Of a stretch of 54,526 nt of DNA, positions 9,030 to 17,239 are shown in pieces; the stretch's first letter is position 1, and each line of letters starts with the position of its first letter. The DNA lies in NCBI GenBank assembly GCA_005778225.1, contig SXPC01000120.1, positions 1-54,526 on the forward strand, given 5' to 3'. The translations under genes were made by a program, and so were the position numbers. The notes under the pieces are model-generated. The model was not told the origin of the DNA. It ran no database searches and saw only the letters and a program-made list of their open reading frames with translations. The DNA comes from Planctomyces sp. (GTDB lineage: Bacteria > Planctomycetota > Planctomycetia > Planctomycetales > Planctomycetaceae).

Positions 9030-9743
9030 ATGGTAACTGGCGCGACAACTCGACGTGTGGTGAAGCTGGAAGAGCAGGGCTCTGAAAGTGCGCACGTGGC
9101 ATTTAACTTTGAAGACATCCGCCAGAAGTGTGATGAGTTCATCGAACAGACACGAGCCAAAGCAGCGCAGATGCTGGTTCAGGCTCACGAAGATGCGGAG
9201 AAGGTCAAAGCCGCTGCCATGCAGCAGGGGCTTAAAGATGGCGAGAAGCAGGGACTTGCTGCGTCTGACCAGAAGATCAAAGCACAAGCTGACAAGATCG
9301 CAGAACAGAAACTCGCGACGTCACTGGCGACACTCAAGCCTGCTCTGGAGCATGCCGCTGATCAGATGCGAATTGAGTTGCACTCGATGATGACTGTCTG
9401 GGAATCGCAGATGGTTCAGTTGGCAGCTCAATTGGCACTTCGCATTACGCGTCGACAGATTGAAGTCGATCCGACGATCGTTGTCGAGATGGTGCGCGAA
9501 GTCATTCAGGCCACCGTTGGCGAAGACCGGGTGCATGTGCAGCTTCACCCTGAGGACGCGACGCTGGTGTCGACTCATTTGAACCTTGATTCCCTTTCGA
9601 AGTCGGGACAGTTGCCCGTCATGATTTCGCCGACTGATAGTTTCACTCGTGGCGACTGTGTCGTGACGACGTCTCACGGGCAAATCGATGCCCGCATCGA
9701 GGCGATGCTCGATCAACTCGCCCGCGAACTGGCAGGAGAGTGA
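9030..9743 (+). CDS. fliH: Flagellar assembly protein FliH
   Basis: Peripheral stalk-like regulator of the export ATPase FliI. The 237-residue protein has the expected plan: a basic and acidic N-terminus, a long alanine/lysine/glutamine-rich helical region (about 30-105, e.g. EKVKAAAMQQGLKDGEKQGL), then the conserved C-terminal domain shared with V-type ATPase subunit E and HrpE/YscL (QLAAQLALRITRRQIEVDPT and VHVQLHPEDATLV). It is directly followed, four bases after the stop codon, by fliI. Start choice is uncertain by a few codons because no strong ribosome-binding site is visible. Confidence 0.9.
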   Translation: MVTGATTRRVVKLEEQGSESAHVAFNFEDIRQKCDEFIEQTRAKAAQMLVQAHEDAEKVKAAAMQQGLKDGEKQGLAASDQKIKAQADKIAEQKLATSLATLKPALEHAADQMRIELHSMMTVWESQMVQLAAQLALRITRRQIEVDPTIVVEMVREVIQATVGEDRVHVQLHPEDATLVSTHLNLDSLSKSGQLPVMISPTDSFTRGDCVVTTSHGQIDARIEAMLDQLARELAGE

Positions 9744-9747
9744 GATC

Positions 9748-11082
9748 ATGCCGAACGTCATCTCACCGGCCAGTATCGAACGGATGCTTCCCTGGAAATT
9801 GACCGGGCAGGTCTCTCGCATGGTCGGCCTCTCCGCGAGCGTGAGCGGGTTTCCTGCACCGCTGGGAGCGCTCTGCCGACTCGAAGTCGATTCGCGATTG
9901 AGCATCAAAGGCGAAGTCGTCGGCTTTCATGATGACCAGACAATCGTGCAGCCGTATGGAGAAATCCAGGGCGTCAGGCGCGGTACGCGCGTCGTTCTCG
10001 AATCGTCTTATCCCATGGTCCGCGTTGGGAAGAATCTTCTGGGACGCGTGATTGATGGCTGGGGACGTTTCATTGATGGCGGACCGACCGTCTATCGTGA
10101 AGACCGACAGCCACTGACCGGCAGCGAACTTTCTCCTCTCCATCGTCCTCGGATTGACCGCACACTTTCCACCGGCGTTCGCGTGATCGACGCTCTTCTT
10201 TCGACCGGCATGGGCCAGCGGATGGGGATCTTCGCGGGCAGCGGCGTCGGCAAGAGTACGCTCATGGGCATGATGGCTCGTCAGAGCGAAGCGGATATCA
10301 ACGTCGTTGTGCTGGTCGGCGAGCGGGGTCGCGAGGTGCGCGAATTCCTCGAACGCGATCTTGGCCCGGAAGGTCTCAAGCGAAGTGTCGTCGTTGTTGC
10401 AACCAGCGAACAACCTGCCCTGCTTCGTCTGCGCTCCGCTCACCTGGGTTCTGCGTTGGCGGAGTACTATCGTGACCAGGGCAAGAACGTCCTGTTGATG
10501 ATGGACTCGGTCACGCGTTATGCCCTCGCTCAGCGCGAGATTGGCCTCTCTGCGGGCGAACCTCCTGCAACCCGCGGATATCCGCCGAGTGTGTTTGCGA
10601 TGCTGCCTCGTCTGCTCGAACGGAGTGGTCGCAACGAGCGTGGCAGTATCACTGCCTTCTACACCGTCCTCGTTGAAGGGGATGATGCGAACGAGCCGAT
10701 CTCGGATACTGTCCGCGGGATTCTGGATGGTCACGTCATGCTCTCGCGCAAGTTGGCACACCGTGGACATTGGCCTGCGATCGATGTGCTGGCGTCTGTC
10801 TCACGATCGATGAAAGACATCGTCACGCCGGAACATCGGGCTGCGTCGGAAAAACTGAAGCAGCTGCTCGCTGCCTACCGTGAAGCGGAAGACATGATCG
10901 CGATCGGTGCCTATCAATCAGGCTCGAATCCTCTTGTCGATCAGGCTGTCACCATGCAGGATGCGATCCGCAGCTTCCTGACCCAATCGATCGAAGAGAC
11001 GAGCAATTCGAAACTCGCGATCGACAAACTGTTCGAACTCGACCGCTTCCGTGCCGCCCTCCCGAGCCGGAGGACGCCATGA
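9748..11082 (+). CDS. fliI: Flagellum-specific ATPase FliI
   Basis: Hexameric ATPase of the flagellar type III export apparatus. The 444-residue protein carries Walker A GSGVGKST (164-171), Walker B LLMMDSVTRYA and the arginine-finger region of F1-beta-type ATPases. I start it at the ATG at 9748, five bases after the fliH stop and preceded by GGAGAG. An open frame extends 20 codons further upstream, but those codons lie inside fliH and read as an unrelated Ser/Arg-rich peptide. Upstream fliH and downstream fliJ complete the export ATPase trio. Confidence 0.97.
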   Translation: MPNVISPASIERMLPWKLTGQVSRMVGLSASVSGFPAPLGALCRLEVDSRLSIKGEVVGFHDDQTIVQPYGEIQGVRRGTRVVLESSYPMVRVGKNLLGRVIDGWGRFIDGGPTVYREDRQPLTGSELSPLHRPRIDRTLSTGVRVIDALLSTGMGQRMGIFAGSGVGKSTLMGMMARQSEADINVVVLVGERGREVREFLERDLGPEGLKRSVVVVATSEQPALLRLRSAHLGSALAEYYRDQGKNVLLMMDSVTRYALAQREIGLSAGEPPATRGYPPSVFAMLPRLLERSGRNERGSITAFYTVLVEGDDANEPISDTVRGILDGHVMLSRKLAHRGHWPAIDVLASVSRSMKDIVTPEHRAASEKLKQLLAAYREAEDMIAIGAYQSGSNPLVDQAVTMQDAIRSFLTQSIEETSNSKLAIDKLFELDRFRAALPSRRTP

Positions 11083-11109
11083 TGAACTTCCAACTCGATC
11101 CACCGGAGA

Positions 11110-11285
11110 GACTGGAACACAGAGAGAACAGAGGTGAGCAGAGGTCGCAGAGGAAGAAGGAACGATGCGTTGCAAGCTCGCCAGCCGATGATGGGATTCA
11201 CAAACACCTGCATGATATGAAGTGGTTACCAGTCCTTAAAAACTCTGCGTCCTCTGCTCTCCTCAGCGTGCTCTGCGTTCCAGTC
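11110..11285. repeat. Long palindromic element between fliI and fliJ (family C, copy 1)
   Basis: The left arm GACTGGAACACAGAGAGAAC, followed by an AGAGGTGAGCAGAGG run, is mirrored by the right arm ending GCTCTGCGTTCCAGTC. A second full copy is at 26965-27121. The element fills the spacer inside the flagellar operon. Confidence 0.85.
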
Positions 11286-11323
11286 TTCTTCCATGGATTC
11301 CATGGATGCGGAGGAGGATGTCG

Positions 11324-11788
11324 ATGAAGAAATTCCTCTTCCGTTTTGCGGCGTTGATGAAGTTCCGCGAGCACCAGCGTGATCGTTGTCAGGAAGTCCT
11401 CGGGCAATTGATGGCGGAAGACCGTCGACTGGCGGAGGAATCGCAGTTGCGTGAAGACATGCGCATCGAGATCCTGGAAGAAGTCCGTCAGACGACTCTT
11501 GAAGGTCGGATTGATCCACGTTCTGTCGCATCGCGTCGCTATTACGCGGGCCAACTTGCCGTTGAAAAAAGTCAGTTCGATCAACAGCGACTCAAGATCT
11601 CAGCAGCCATCAAGCAGGCGCGTACTCTGCTCGCGGAAGCAGAAGCCAAGGTCAAAGCCCTCGATCGCCTCAAAGACGATCAACACAACGAACATCTCCA
11701 ACTGGCCTACAAAGTCGCTGATCAGGAGATGGAAGAAGCCTGGATGGCGGGTCGTCTTGCCAGTTTGTCACGGGAGCATGACTCATGA
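11324..11788 (+). CDS. fliJ: Flagellar export protein FliJ
   Basis: Small coiled-coil stalk protein of the export ATPase complex. The ATG at 11324 gives a 154-residue protein (MKKFLFRFAALMKFREHQRD), and GGAGGAGG lies six bases in front of it, which decides it over two in-frame ATGs at 11306 and 11318. The protein is almost wholly charged helix (e.g. RCQEVLGQLMAEDRRLAEES, KVKALDRLKDDQHNEHLQLA), as in FliJ, with the typical F-F-L-x(n)-R N-terminal pattern. Sequence conservation in this family is weak, so the call leans on position between fliI and the motE-like gene. It overlaps the next gene by four bases (ATGA). Confidence 0.85.
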   Translation: MKKFLFRFAALMKFREHQRDRCQEVLGQLMAEDRRLAEESQLREDMRIEILEEVRQTTLEGRIDPRSVASRRYYAGQLAVEKSQFDQQRLKISAAIKQARTLLAEAEAKVKALDRLKDDQHNEHLQLAYKVADQEMEEAWMAGRLASLSREHDS

Positions 11789-12459
11789 TCAGAATTCTTG
11801 GACTCACGATCGCCATCATGTCGACGTCGCTGGTGCTCACGGCAGCTGCGGTCATTGGCTATTTCGGTTCGATGGGAACTTTGACTAAATCGAACCTGAC
11901 GGAGATTCTTTCGATCCTCAAAAACGATCCGACGTTGATTCAGCAAGGCGTGCCCGAAGTCGATACGACGCCGCTGATCACCAACGACCAACTCGTGGCC
12001 GAGCGGACGAAAGTTATTCTCAGTCTGACCGAGCGCGAGCGAGAGCTAGAACTGATCAAGAAAGCGATCACGGAACAGTCCGAACTGGTTCTTAAGGAGA
12101 GGACGGCTTTGGAGTCGACTCGATCAGCCTTTCTCAAACAGCTCAAGACGATCGAGGAAGAAACGATCTCGGCTGCAGCCGATCAGTCTCGCGGCATTCT
12201 CCTGAAGATGAAGCCCGAGGTGGCCGTGACGAACCTGATGGCGATGACTCCCGACGAGGCGATCATGATCCTCCAGGGAATGGGAGAGAAAGATTCTGCG
12301 AAGCTGCTGCAGACGTTTCAGGCAGGGAGCGCAGAGCAGCGCGATCGTGCTTCGCAGATCTTCCTGGCGATCTCGCGCGGTCAGCCAAAGGCAGATTTGG
12401 CTCAGCAAACGCAAAAAGACATACGGCCTGCGGCAGAGCCGACCGATAACATGAAATAG
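11785..12459 (+). CDS. MotE-like flagellar protein (MgtE-N-like domain)
   Basis: A 224-residue protein with one N-terminal membrane helix (about 5-30, LTIAIMSTSLVLTAAAVIGY), a periplasmic or coiled-coil middle (about 70-145, ERERELELIKKAITEQSELV), and a compact C-terminal segment LLKMKPEVAVTNLMAMTPDEAIMILQGM that resembles the MgtE intracellular N domain. This architecture and the position after fliJ match MotE-type proteins, which act as chaperones of the MotC-type periplasmic component in alphaproteobacteria. The same plan occurs in flagellar operons of other phyla. It starts inside the fliJ stop codon, so the two are probably translationally coupled. Its role here is not shown by the sequence. 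Confidence 0.65.
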   Translation: MIRILGLTIAIMSTSLVLTAAAVIGYFGSMGTLTKSNLTEILSILKNDPTLIQQGVPEVDTTPLITNDQLVAERTKVILSLTERERELELIKKAITEQSELVLKERTALESTRSAFLKQLKTIEEETISAAADQSRGILLKMKPEVAVTNLMAMTPDEAIMILQGMGEKDSAKLLQTFQAGSAEQRDRASQIFLAISRGQPKADLAQQTQKDIRPAAEPTDNMK

Positions 12460-12558
12460 TGTCTTGCCGTCGTTAAAGTTTCACAGGCAAATTGCGCCAG
12501 GGAGTGAAGCTGGTAAAGATTGGTAAGCACGCTCTACATGATTCGGGGCGATTCAAGG

Positions 12559-14244
12559 ATGAACGCAAACTCGCTCATCGAACGTTTGACGAGCATGGCG
12601 CTGGCGTTGCCGACTGGCAAGCCAGACAGTTCAAGCGCTGCGCAGAAAGATGGCTCAGCGGCTGATGCCCCTTATGCGCGTGAATTGCGTAAGTCACTGG
12701 AAAAGAGTGACAAAGCCAAGGCGTCAAAAACCGACGCAATCGAGAAGCCAAAGGCGTCCCATCAAGCCGAAGAGACTCCAAGCGGAACGCCTGCGCGACA
12801 TGACGAGCCGACACCCCGGCATGAGGGTTCTTTAAAGGCGTCACCTCAACCCGTCACCACGTCTGACACTCCTGTTGCAGAGGAAGGTGTTCCGACTCCA
12901 CCTGTTGAACCTGCAATCGATTTGATCGATGAAGCCGTTGTATCAACCACTCTGACAAGCGACGTTCAGCGGTTCGATGCTCCTGATGCGATCAGCGCGG
13001 ACACATCATCAGCTTCCACATCGACCGATGAACCAGCGACCGAAGCGGACTTGCAGGCGATGATCGAATCGATCCTGCAGCAGCTTCAGCAGATCGCCAA
13101 CACCCAGGCCGAGTCAACTCAGACTCAAGGGACGACCACCCCGACCGATGCAAAAACATCTGCGATCCCCACTGGTCTGCAGCAGGCGATCGTGCAGGTC
13201 ATGCAACAGGCGAGTCCGGAAACACAAGTCGACGATCCAGCCGCACAGGCTCAACAAGCCATCGACATGATCGACGAGCTGATCTCACGTTTCGGCAAAG
13301 ATGTCGAAGAAGATGAGGAAGACGAGAAAGACAGTGATTCGTCAGACGTCGAAGACGATCTCTCGAAAATCCAGGCTCTTCTCGAACAGATCACTGGCCA
13401 GCAGCAGGTCGCCGAGGCGCCCATCGTTGTTCCAGTCACTGCCAATGTCTGGGGTGACGTCGGAGCAGCCGGCCAGGTCGACGCGAACACGCCAAACTCT
13501 GCAGAACCTGTGAACACGCCGGAAGTCGAACTTCCAGAAATCGCAGCCGAAGCAGCGTCTGAGAATGGGGTTTTACCAGAAGCCTTCCCTCTCGAAGCCG
13601 GCGAGTTCGCCAGCGTCTCTGCTGAGAAAACAGCATCGGATGTGACGAGTGTCGATTCGTCTGTTGAGACTTCTCGACCCGAGCCAGACCAGTCTGCCGT
13701 TCGCGTCGATGCGACTTCGGTTCCGTCGCGCGTGGTGAGTACAACTTCCGGACCGGCTGGCCTTGGTGAAGTCGAAGGATCGCGACAAGCTGCTGCGATT
13801 CAGCTGATCAATCGCGTCAGTCAATCGATTTCGACCGGCGCCACGCAAGGCGAGCAATCCTTCAAGATGCTGGTCGGAGCAGGCGAACTCGGCCAGTTGC
13901 AGATTGAAGTCACGACACACAAAGGGGCCGTGACTGCGGTCATTCATGCCGAGCAACCTTCGACGCAGAAGCTTCTCGTCGAACACATGCAGCATCTGAG
14001 AGACTCGTTGGTCCAGGCTGGACACAACGTCGACAAGATCCAGGTCGAGACCTCGCCGGATGGTTCGATGTTTGAGGACTTCACACGTCAGCAGTCGTCG
14101 CAGTCATCTCAGCAGGATGATCAAAACAACGTGGATTATCCTCTGTTTGATCTCCACGCCGATGACAAGCCCACGACACCGCAGCCTGCCTCTCGCCCCT
14201 CTCGTCAAATCACCTCGCGCGATCAACTCGATATCGCCATCTAA
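12559..14244 (+). CDS. fliK: Flagellar hook-length control protein FliK
   Basis: Secreted molecular ruler that sets hook length and switches export specificity. About 561 residues. The first 400 or so are low-complexity, rich in Ser, Thr, Pro, Ala, Asp and Glu, with an acidic run EEDEEDEKDSDSSDVEDD near residues 255-272. The C-terminus (about 440-520) holds the conserved hook-length domain: FKMLVGAGELGQLQIEVTTH then HMQHLRDSLVQAGHNVDKIQ. The start is uncertain: in-frame TTG 12520, ATG 12538 and ATG 12559 are available. I prefer 12559, which gives MNANSLIERLTSMA, but no spacing is ideal. It is followed after 18 bases by flgD, a usual pair. Confidence 0.85.
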   Translation: MNANSLIERLTSMALALPTGKPDSSSAAQKDGSAADAPYARELRKSLEKSDKAKASKTDAIEKPKASHQAEETPSGTPARHDEPTPRHEGSLKASPQPVTTSDTPVAEEGVPTPPVEPAIDLIDEAVVSTTLTSDVQRFDAPDAISADTSSASTSTDEPATEADLQAMIESILQQLQQIANTQAESTQTQGTTTPTDAKTSAIPTGLQQAIVQVMQQASPETQVDDPAAQAQQAIDMIDELISRFGKDVEEDEEDEKDSDSSDVEDDLSKIQALLEQITGQQQVAEAPIVVPVTANVWGDVGAAGQVDANTPNSAEPVNTPEVELPEIAAEAASENGVLPEAFPLEAGEFASVSAEKTASDVTSVDSSVETSRPEPDQSAVRVDATSVPSRVVSTTSGPAGLGEVEGSRQAAAIQLINRVSQSISTGATQGEQSFKMLVGAGELGQLQIEVTTHKGAVTAVIHAEQPSTQKLLVEHMQHLRDSLVQAGHNVDKIQVETSPDGSMFEDFTRQQSSQSSQQDDQNNVDYPLFDLHADDKPTTPQPASRPSRQITSRDQLDIAI

Positions 14245-14262
14245 ACTCACGGAGTCCCAGCC

Positions 14263-14712
14263 ATGCCAACCGTAACCGACAACGTCGTCTACACGCCCGG
14301 CGGACAGCCGATCAAGATCGTCGATCCGAGCGAAACTGGCTTTAACGCCATGGATTCCGAGGCGTTTCTCAAGCTGCTGGTCACGCAGCTGCAGAACCAG
14401 GACCCGTCTGCTCCGATGTCGAACGAAGAACTGCTGGGACAGATCTCCGGCATGCGTGAGCTACAATCCAGCCTGGAACTTTCTGAAACGCTTGACTCAC
14501 TGGCCGCTTCCCAGGCGTACGTCTCGCAGACCCAGCTGGCCTCTTCGTTCATTGGAAAGGAAGTCACCGCATTCAAGGAAGACGGCACCAGTATTACCGG
14601 CATTGCAGAATCAGCCGTCTTTGAAGGCGGTGCTGCTTATCTCAAAATCAATGGAGAGAAAATTCCTGTCGCCAACGTGACTGCAGTCGGCGTACCGAGC
14701 GACGCTGAGTAA
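14263..14712 (+). CDS. flgD: Flagellar hook-capping protein FlgD
   Basis: Hook cap that guides polymerisation of the hook. The 149-residue protein begins with the conserved N-terminal region (MDSEAFLKLLVTQLQNQDPS, about 30-49, then MSNEELLGQISGMRELQSS). After that come the 'QLASSFIGKEV' segment and a short beta domain ending near VTAVGVPSDAE. It lacks the longer Ig/Tudor-like insert of enterobacterial FlgD, as short family members do. The ATG follows a GGAGTCC sequence. This is the last gene of the plus arm. The stop lies 16 bases from the stop of flhB on the other strand, with no clear terminator between. Confidence 0.93.
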   Translation: MPTVTDNVVYTPGGQPIKIVDPSETGFNAMDSEAFLKLLVTQLQNQDPSAPMSNEELLGQISGMRELQSSLELSETLDSLAASQAYVSQTQLASSFIGKEVTAFKEDGTSITGIAESAVFEGGAAYLKINGEKIPVANVTAVGVPSDAE

Positions 14713-14728
14713 ACAGGGCAAAGTGTTC

Positions 14729-15814
14729 TTACTTTTTACGAAACGCAGCCGGTGCTTTCCCGGTCAGCTTGTAGACATACGCCATGATCTCGACGAACGC
14801 GGAGTAAAGGTCCGGCGGGATCGGGCGTCCGACTTTGACTTCCTTATAGAGACGACGCGCCAGAGGCTTGCGCTCGATCATCGGGATCTTGTGCTCACGG
14901 GCGATCTCGCGAATTCTCATCGCGATCTCATCGGCTCCCTTGGCGACAACAATCGGAGCCGGGTGCTTCTCCGGGTTGTACGAGATGGCGACTGAGATGT
15001 GGGTCGGGTTGTTAATGATGACGTCGGCTTTGGGGACATCGGCCATCTGACGAGCGGTTGCGAGCTTGCGGTGGATCTCTCTGCGTTTGTGGCGGATGTG
15101 TGGATCCCCCTCCATGTTCTTCATCTCATCACGGATCTCCTGCTTGGTCATCTTGAGATCTTCTTCGTGCTTATACCACTGCCAGGCATAGTCAACGACC
15201 GCCAGGACAGCCAGCGCAACGCTTAACGTAAATGCCAGCTGCAACGTCTTCCAGGACATCAGAGAGAGAAACGAGATCGTCTCGAACTCCATCATCGCTT
15301 CCCAGGTCGCGATCTCGTAGGCGATGAAGATGATCGCAACGGTTGAGAAGACCGTGATCTTGCCGGTGTTCGTTCCCAGCTTGACCAGGCTGCTCATGGA
15401 GTAAATGCGCGTAAATCCTGTCGCAGGGTTCACGCGATTCCACTTCGGCTCCAAGGGCTTGGTCGTCATGACGAAGCCGATTTGCAGGAAGTTGGCCCCG
15501 ATCGCAGCCAGGAACATCGTGCCAAGAAAGGGCAGCGAGATTTCACCGACGACATTCGCGAGCTGCCACATGTCATGCGCGAACCCATACGCATCGAGCG
15601 TCAGCGGCATCGGCCCTTCAACATAGGCACGCACTAGTTGCCCGAGTTTCTCGGTGATCGTCGGCCCCATCGTCCACAAAAGCGAGGCAGCCGTCAGCAT
15701 CAGAATCGCGGCATTGAGGTCCGTCGACTTCGGAATGTTCCCCTGCTCGCGCGCTTCACTGCGGCGTCTCTCAGTCGGAGCTTCTGTTTTATCGCCAGCG
15801 TCGTCGGATGCCAT
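14729..15814 (-). CDS. flhB: Flagellar export switch protein FlhB
   Basis: Integral membrane export-gate protein whose self-cleavage switches substrate specificity from hook to filament. The 361-residue protein has the basic N-terminus (DKTEAPTERRRSEAREQGNI), four membrane segments between about 35 and 215, and the cytoplasmic domain with the autocleavage motif NPTH at 269-272 (VIINNPTHISVAISYNPE). All key residues are present. It is the last gene of the minus arm fliN-O-P-Q-R-flhB. The spacer from fliR holds a palindromic repeat. Confidence 0.97.
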   Translation of the reverse strand: MASDDAGDKTEAPTERRRSEAREQGNIPKSTDLNAAILMLTAASLLWTMGPTITEKLGQLVRAYVEGPMPLTLDAYGFAHDMWQLANVVGEISLPFLGTMFLAAIGANFLQIGFVMTTKPLEPKWNRVNPATGFTRIYSMSSLVKLGTNTGKITVFSTVAIIFIAYEIATWEAMMEFETISFLSLMSWKTLQLAFTLSVALAVLAVVDYAWQWYKHEEDLKMTKQEIRDEMKNMEGDPHIRHKRREIHRKLATARQMADVPKADVIINNPTHISVAISYNPEKHPAPIVVAKGADEIAMRIREIAREHKIPMIERKPLARRLYKEVKVGRPIPPDLYSAFVEIMAYVYKLTGKAPAAFRKK

Positions 15815-15821
15815 GGGTGGT

Positions 15822-15933
15822 GGAAATTAGAAATTAGGAATTGGAAATTAGTCGGAAAGGGGAAAAGGGAGTCTCTTTGTGGATTGGTATTTTGGGATTG
15901 GCCAATTTCTAATTTCCAATTCCTAATTTCTAG
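15822..15933. repeat. Palindrome between fliR and flhB (family J)
   Basis: The arm GGAAATTAGAAATTAGGAAT plus TGGAAATTAG (15822-15851) is mirrored by CTAATTTCCAATTCCTAATT plus TCTAGG (15908 on). The right arm supplies the TAG stop codon of fliR (15930-15932). The flhB start lies just outside the left arm. Confidence 0.85.
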
Positions 15934-16781
15934 GAAACCAGAAATCCGCGGAGTATTTCCAGGGAATCATTCATGGACGCCAGCATGGTTGATGTCATGC
16001 CGGTGGCCGTCATGATGAGGATGAAGAAGGCCAGCGTCGCGCGAATGGGAAAGCCCATGACGAGGACGTTAATCTGTGGAACGGTGTACCCGAGGAAGCC
16101 GAGCGTCAAACTGACCAGCGACATCGCCGCGAGCATCGGAGCCGCCAGTTGCAGCGACAACGTCACTGAGTTCTGGACAAGCAGCAAAAGGACTTCGCTA
16201 GCCCCTTCCAGTTGAAGGACCTGTCCGAGAGGAATGCTTGTGAAGGTCTGCAGTGTGATCGAGAGCATCTGCAATTGTCCGTGCATCGGAACCGCGACGA
16301 GAAAGACAGCCGTCGCCATCATGTACATGAGCTGGCCAACAGGAGCCGCTGTCCCGTTGAAAAGGGGATTGAAGATTTCCCCCATTGCGGTCCCTGCCTG
16401 CTGGTCGAACATGTCGCCCGCCATCTGCACACCCATGAGAATCAGCATCACGCCGAAGCTCAAAAAGATGCCAATCAACAGCTCTGCTGCGATCACCCAT
16501 CCGAGATCAAAAATCGTCGAAGGGACCACAGGGACCGTTCGCGAGATGAGATCAGAGTACAGCGAGGGAAAGATCAGACAACTGATCACCAGTGCCAGCA
16601 ACGCCCGCACATTCTGCGGGATCGACGTATGCCCAAAGTAAGGGCCGATGATCATCAACCCACTGATCCGCACAAGTACGAGCAGAAACAAGTAGAACTG
16701 CTGCATCGCCACCGGCAACAGCGCCCCAAACCCGGAGTCAACCAGGAAGGGATTCACAAGCTGGTCAACGGTTGTCGGCAT
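15930..16781 (-). CDS. fliR: Flagellar biosynthetic protein FliR
   Basis: Export-gate membrane protein that assembles with FliP and FliQ. The 283-residue protein has about six hydrophobic segments, with typical motifs VLVRISGLMIIGPYFGHTSI (about 35-54), a GVQMAGDMFDQQAGTAMGEI block (about 115-134, close to the family's conserved GxxIGxQxG region) and a TLGFLGYTVPQINVLVMGFP block near 225-245. Length is as expected. It follows fliQ after an 80-base spacer that contains half of a common repeat, and its stop codon is embedded in the family J palindrome. Confidence 0.95.
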   Translation of the reverse strand: MPTTVDQLVNPFLVDSGFGALLPVAMQQFYLFLLVLVRISGLMIIGPYFGHTSIPQNVRALLALVISCLIFPSLYSDLISRTVPVVPSTIFDLGWVIAAELLIGIFLSFGVMLILMGVQMAGDMFDQQAGTAMGEIFNPLFNGTAAPVGQLMYMMATAVFLVAVPMHGQLQMLSITLQTFTSIPLGQVLQLEGASEVLLLLVQNSVTLSLQLAAPMLAAMSLVSLTLGFLGYTVPQINVLVMGFPIRATLAFFILIMTATGMTSTMLASMNDSLEILRGFLVS

Positions 16782-16791
16782 GAGGGGAGAG

Positions 16792-16838
16792 GTTTCACCA
16801 CAGAGGGCACAGGGTTACACAGAGGCTCACAGAGAGGA
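16792..16838. repeat. Half-element of family D between fliQ and fliR
   Basis: TTTCACCACAGAGGGCACAG followed by GGTTACACAGAGGCTCACAG resembles one arm of the family D palindromes at 41511-41602 and 53515-53595; a matching right arm is absent. Confidence 0.6.
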
Positions 16839-16861
16839 GTGTGATCTCTCCCAGTCTGCTC

Positions 16862-17128
16862 TCACAGAATATTCGGAATGTTGTTAAACAGCTCTGTCGT
16901 GTAATCCATTAGCTGCGAGATGATCCAGGGGAGCAGATACAACCCCGTGAGCACCATCGCGACAATCTTTGGCACGAAGCTGATCGTCTGGTCCTGAAGC
17001 TGCGTCACCGCTTGCCCCAGGCTGATGATGAACCCCAGCACGACCGCCACCAGCATGACCGGCGCGCTCACCAGCAGCGAGATCATCACCGAGTTCTGAA
17101 TCAGTTCGGAAGCAATGTCTGGGTTCAT
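16862..17128 (-). CDS. fliQ: Flagellar biosynthetic protein FliQ
   Basis: Small export-gate subunit of 88 residues with two membrane helices (about 13-38, NSVMISLLVSAPVMLVAVVL, and 50-75, VPKIVAMVLTGLYLLPWIIS) joined by the conserved loop ISLGQAVTQLQDQTISFVPK, a near-match to the family 'QAxTQxxExTLxFxPK' pattern. It lies between fliP and fliR as in most flagellar clusters. Confidence 0.96.
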   Translation of the reverse strand: MNPDIASELIQNSVMISLLVSAPVMLVAVVLGFIISLGQAVTQLQDQTISFVPKIVAMVLTGLYLLPWIISQLMDYTTELFNNIPNIL

Positions 17129-17134
17129 GGGGAT

Positions 17135-17229
17135 CGTAGTTCGTAAATCGGAATTCGTAATTCGACAGAATTCGAATGAGAACGCTGTCTGGAGATTTGC
17201 GAATTCCGAATTACGAATTCCGAATTACG
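17135..17229. repeat. Palindrome between fliP and fliQ (family K)
   Basis: The left arm CGTAGTTCGTAAATCGGAAT then TCGTAATTCGACAGA is mirrored by GAATTCCGAATTACGAATTC then CGAATTACG at the right. The left arm closely matches the sequence at 48399-48433, which lies inside a glycosyltransferase gene. Confidence 0.85.
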
Positions 17230-17239
17230 CTCTCCCCCC

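Noticed and set aside
12474-12500. Possible sigma-28 promoter (TAAAGTTT) before fliK
   Set aside because: The -35-like box is exact, but no matching GCCGATAA element is at the right distance.
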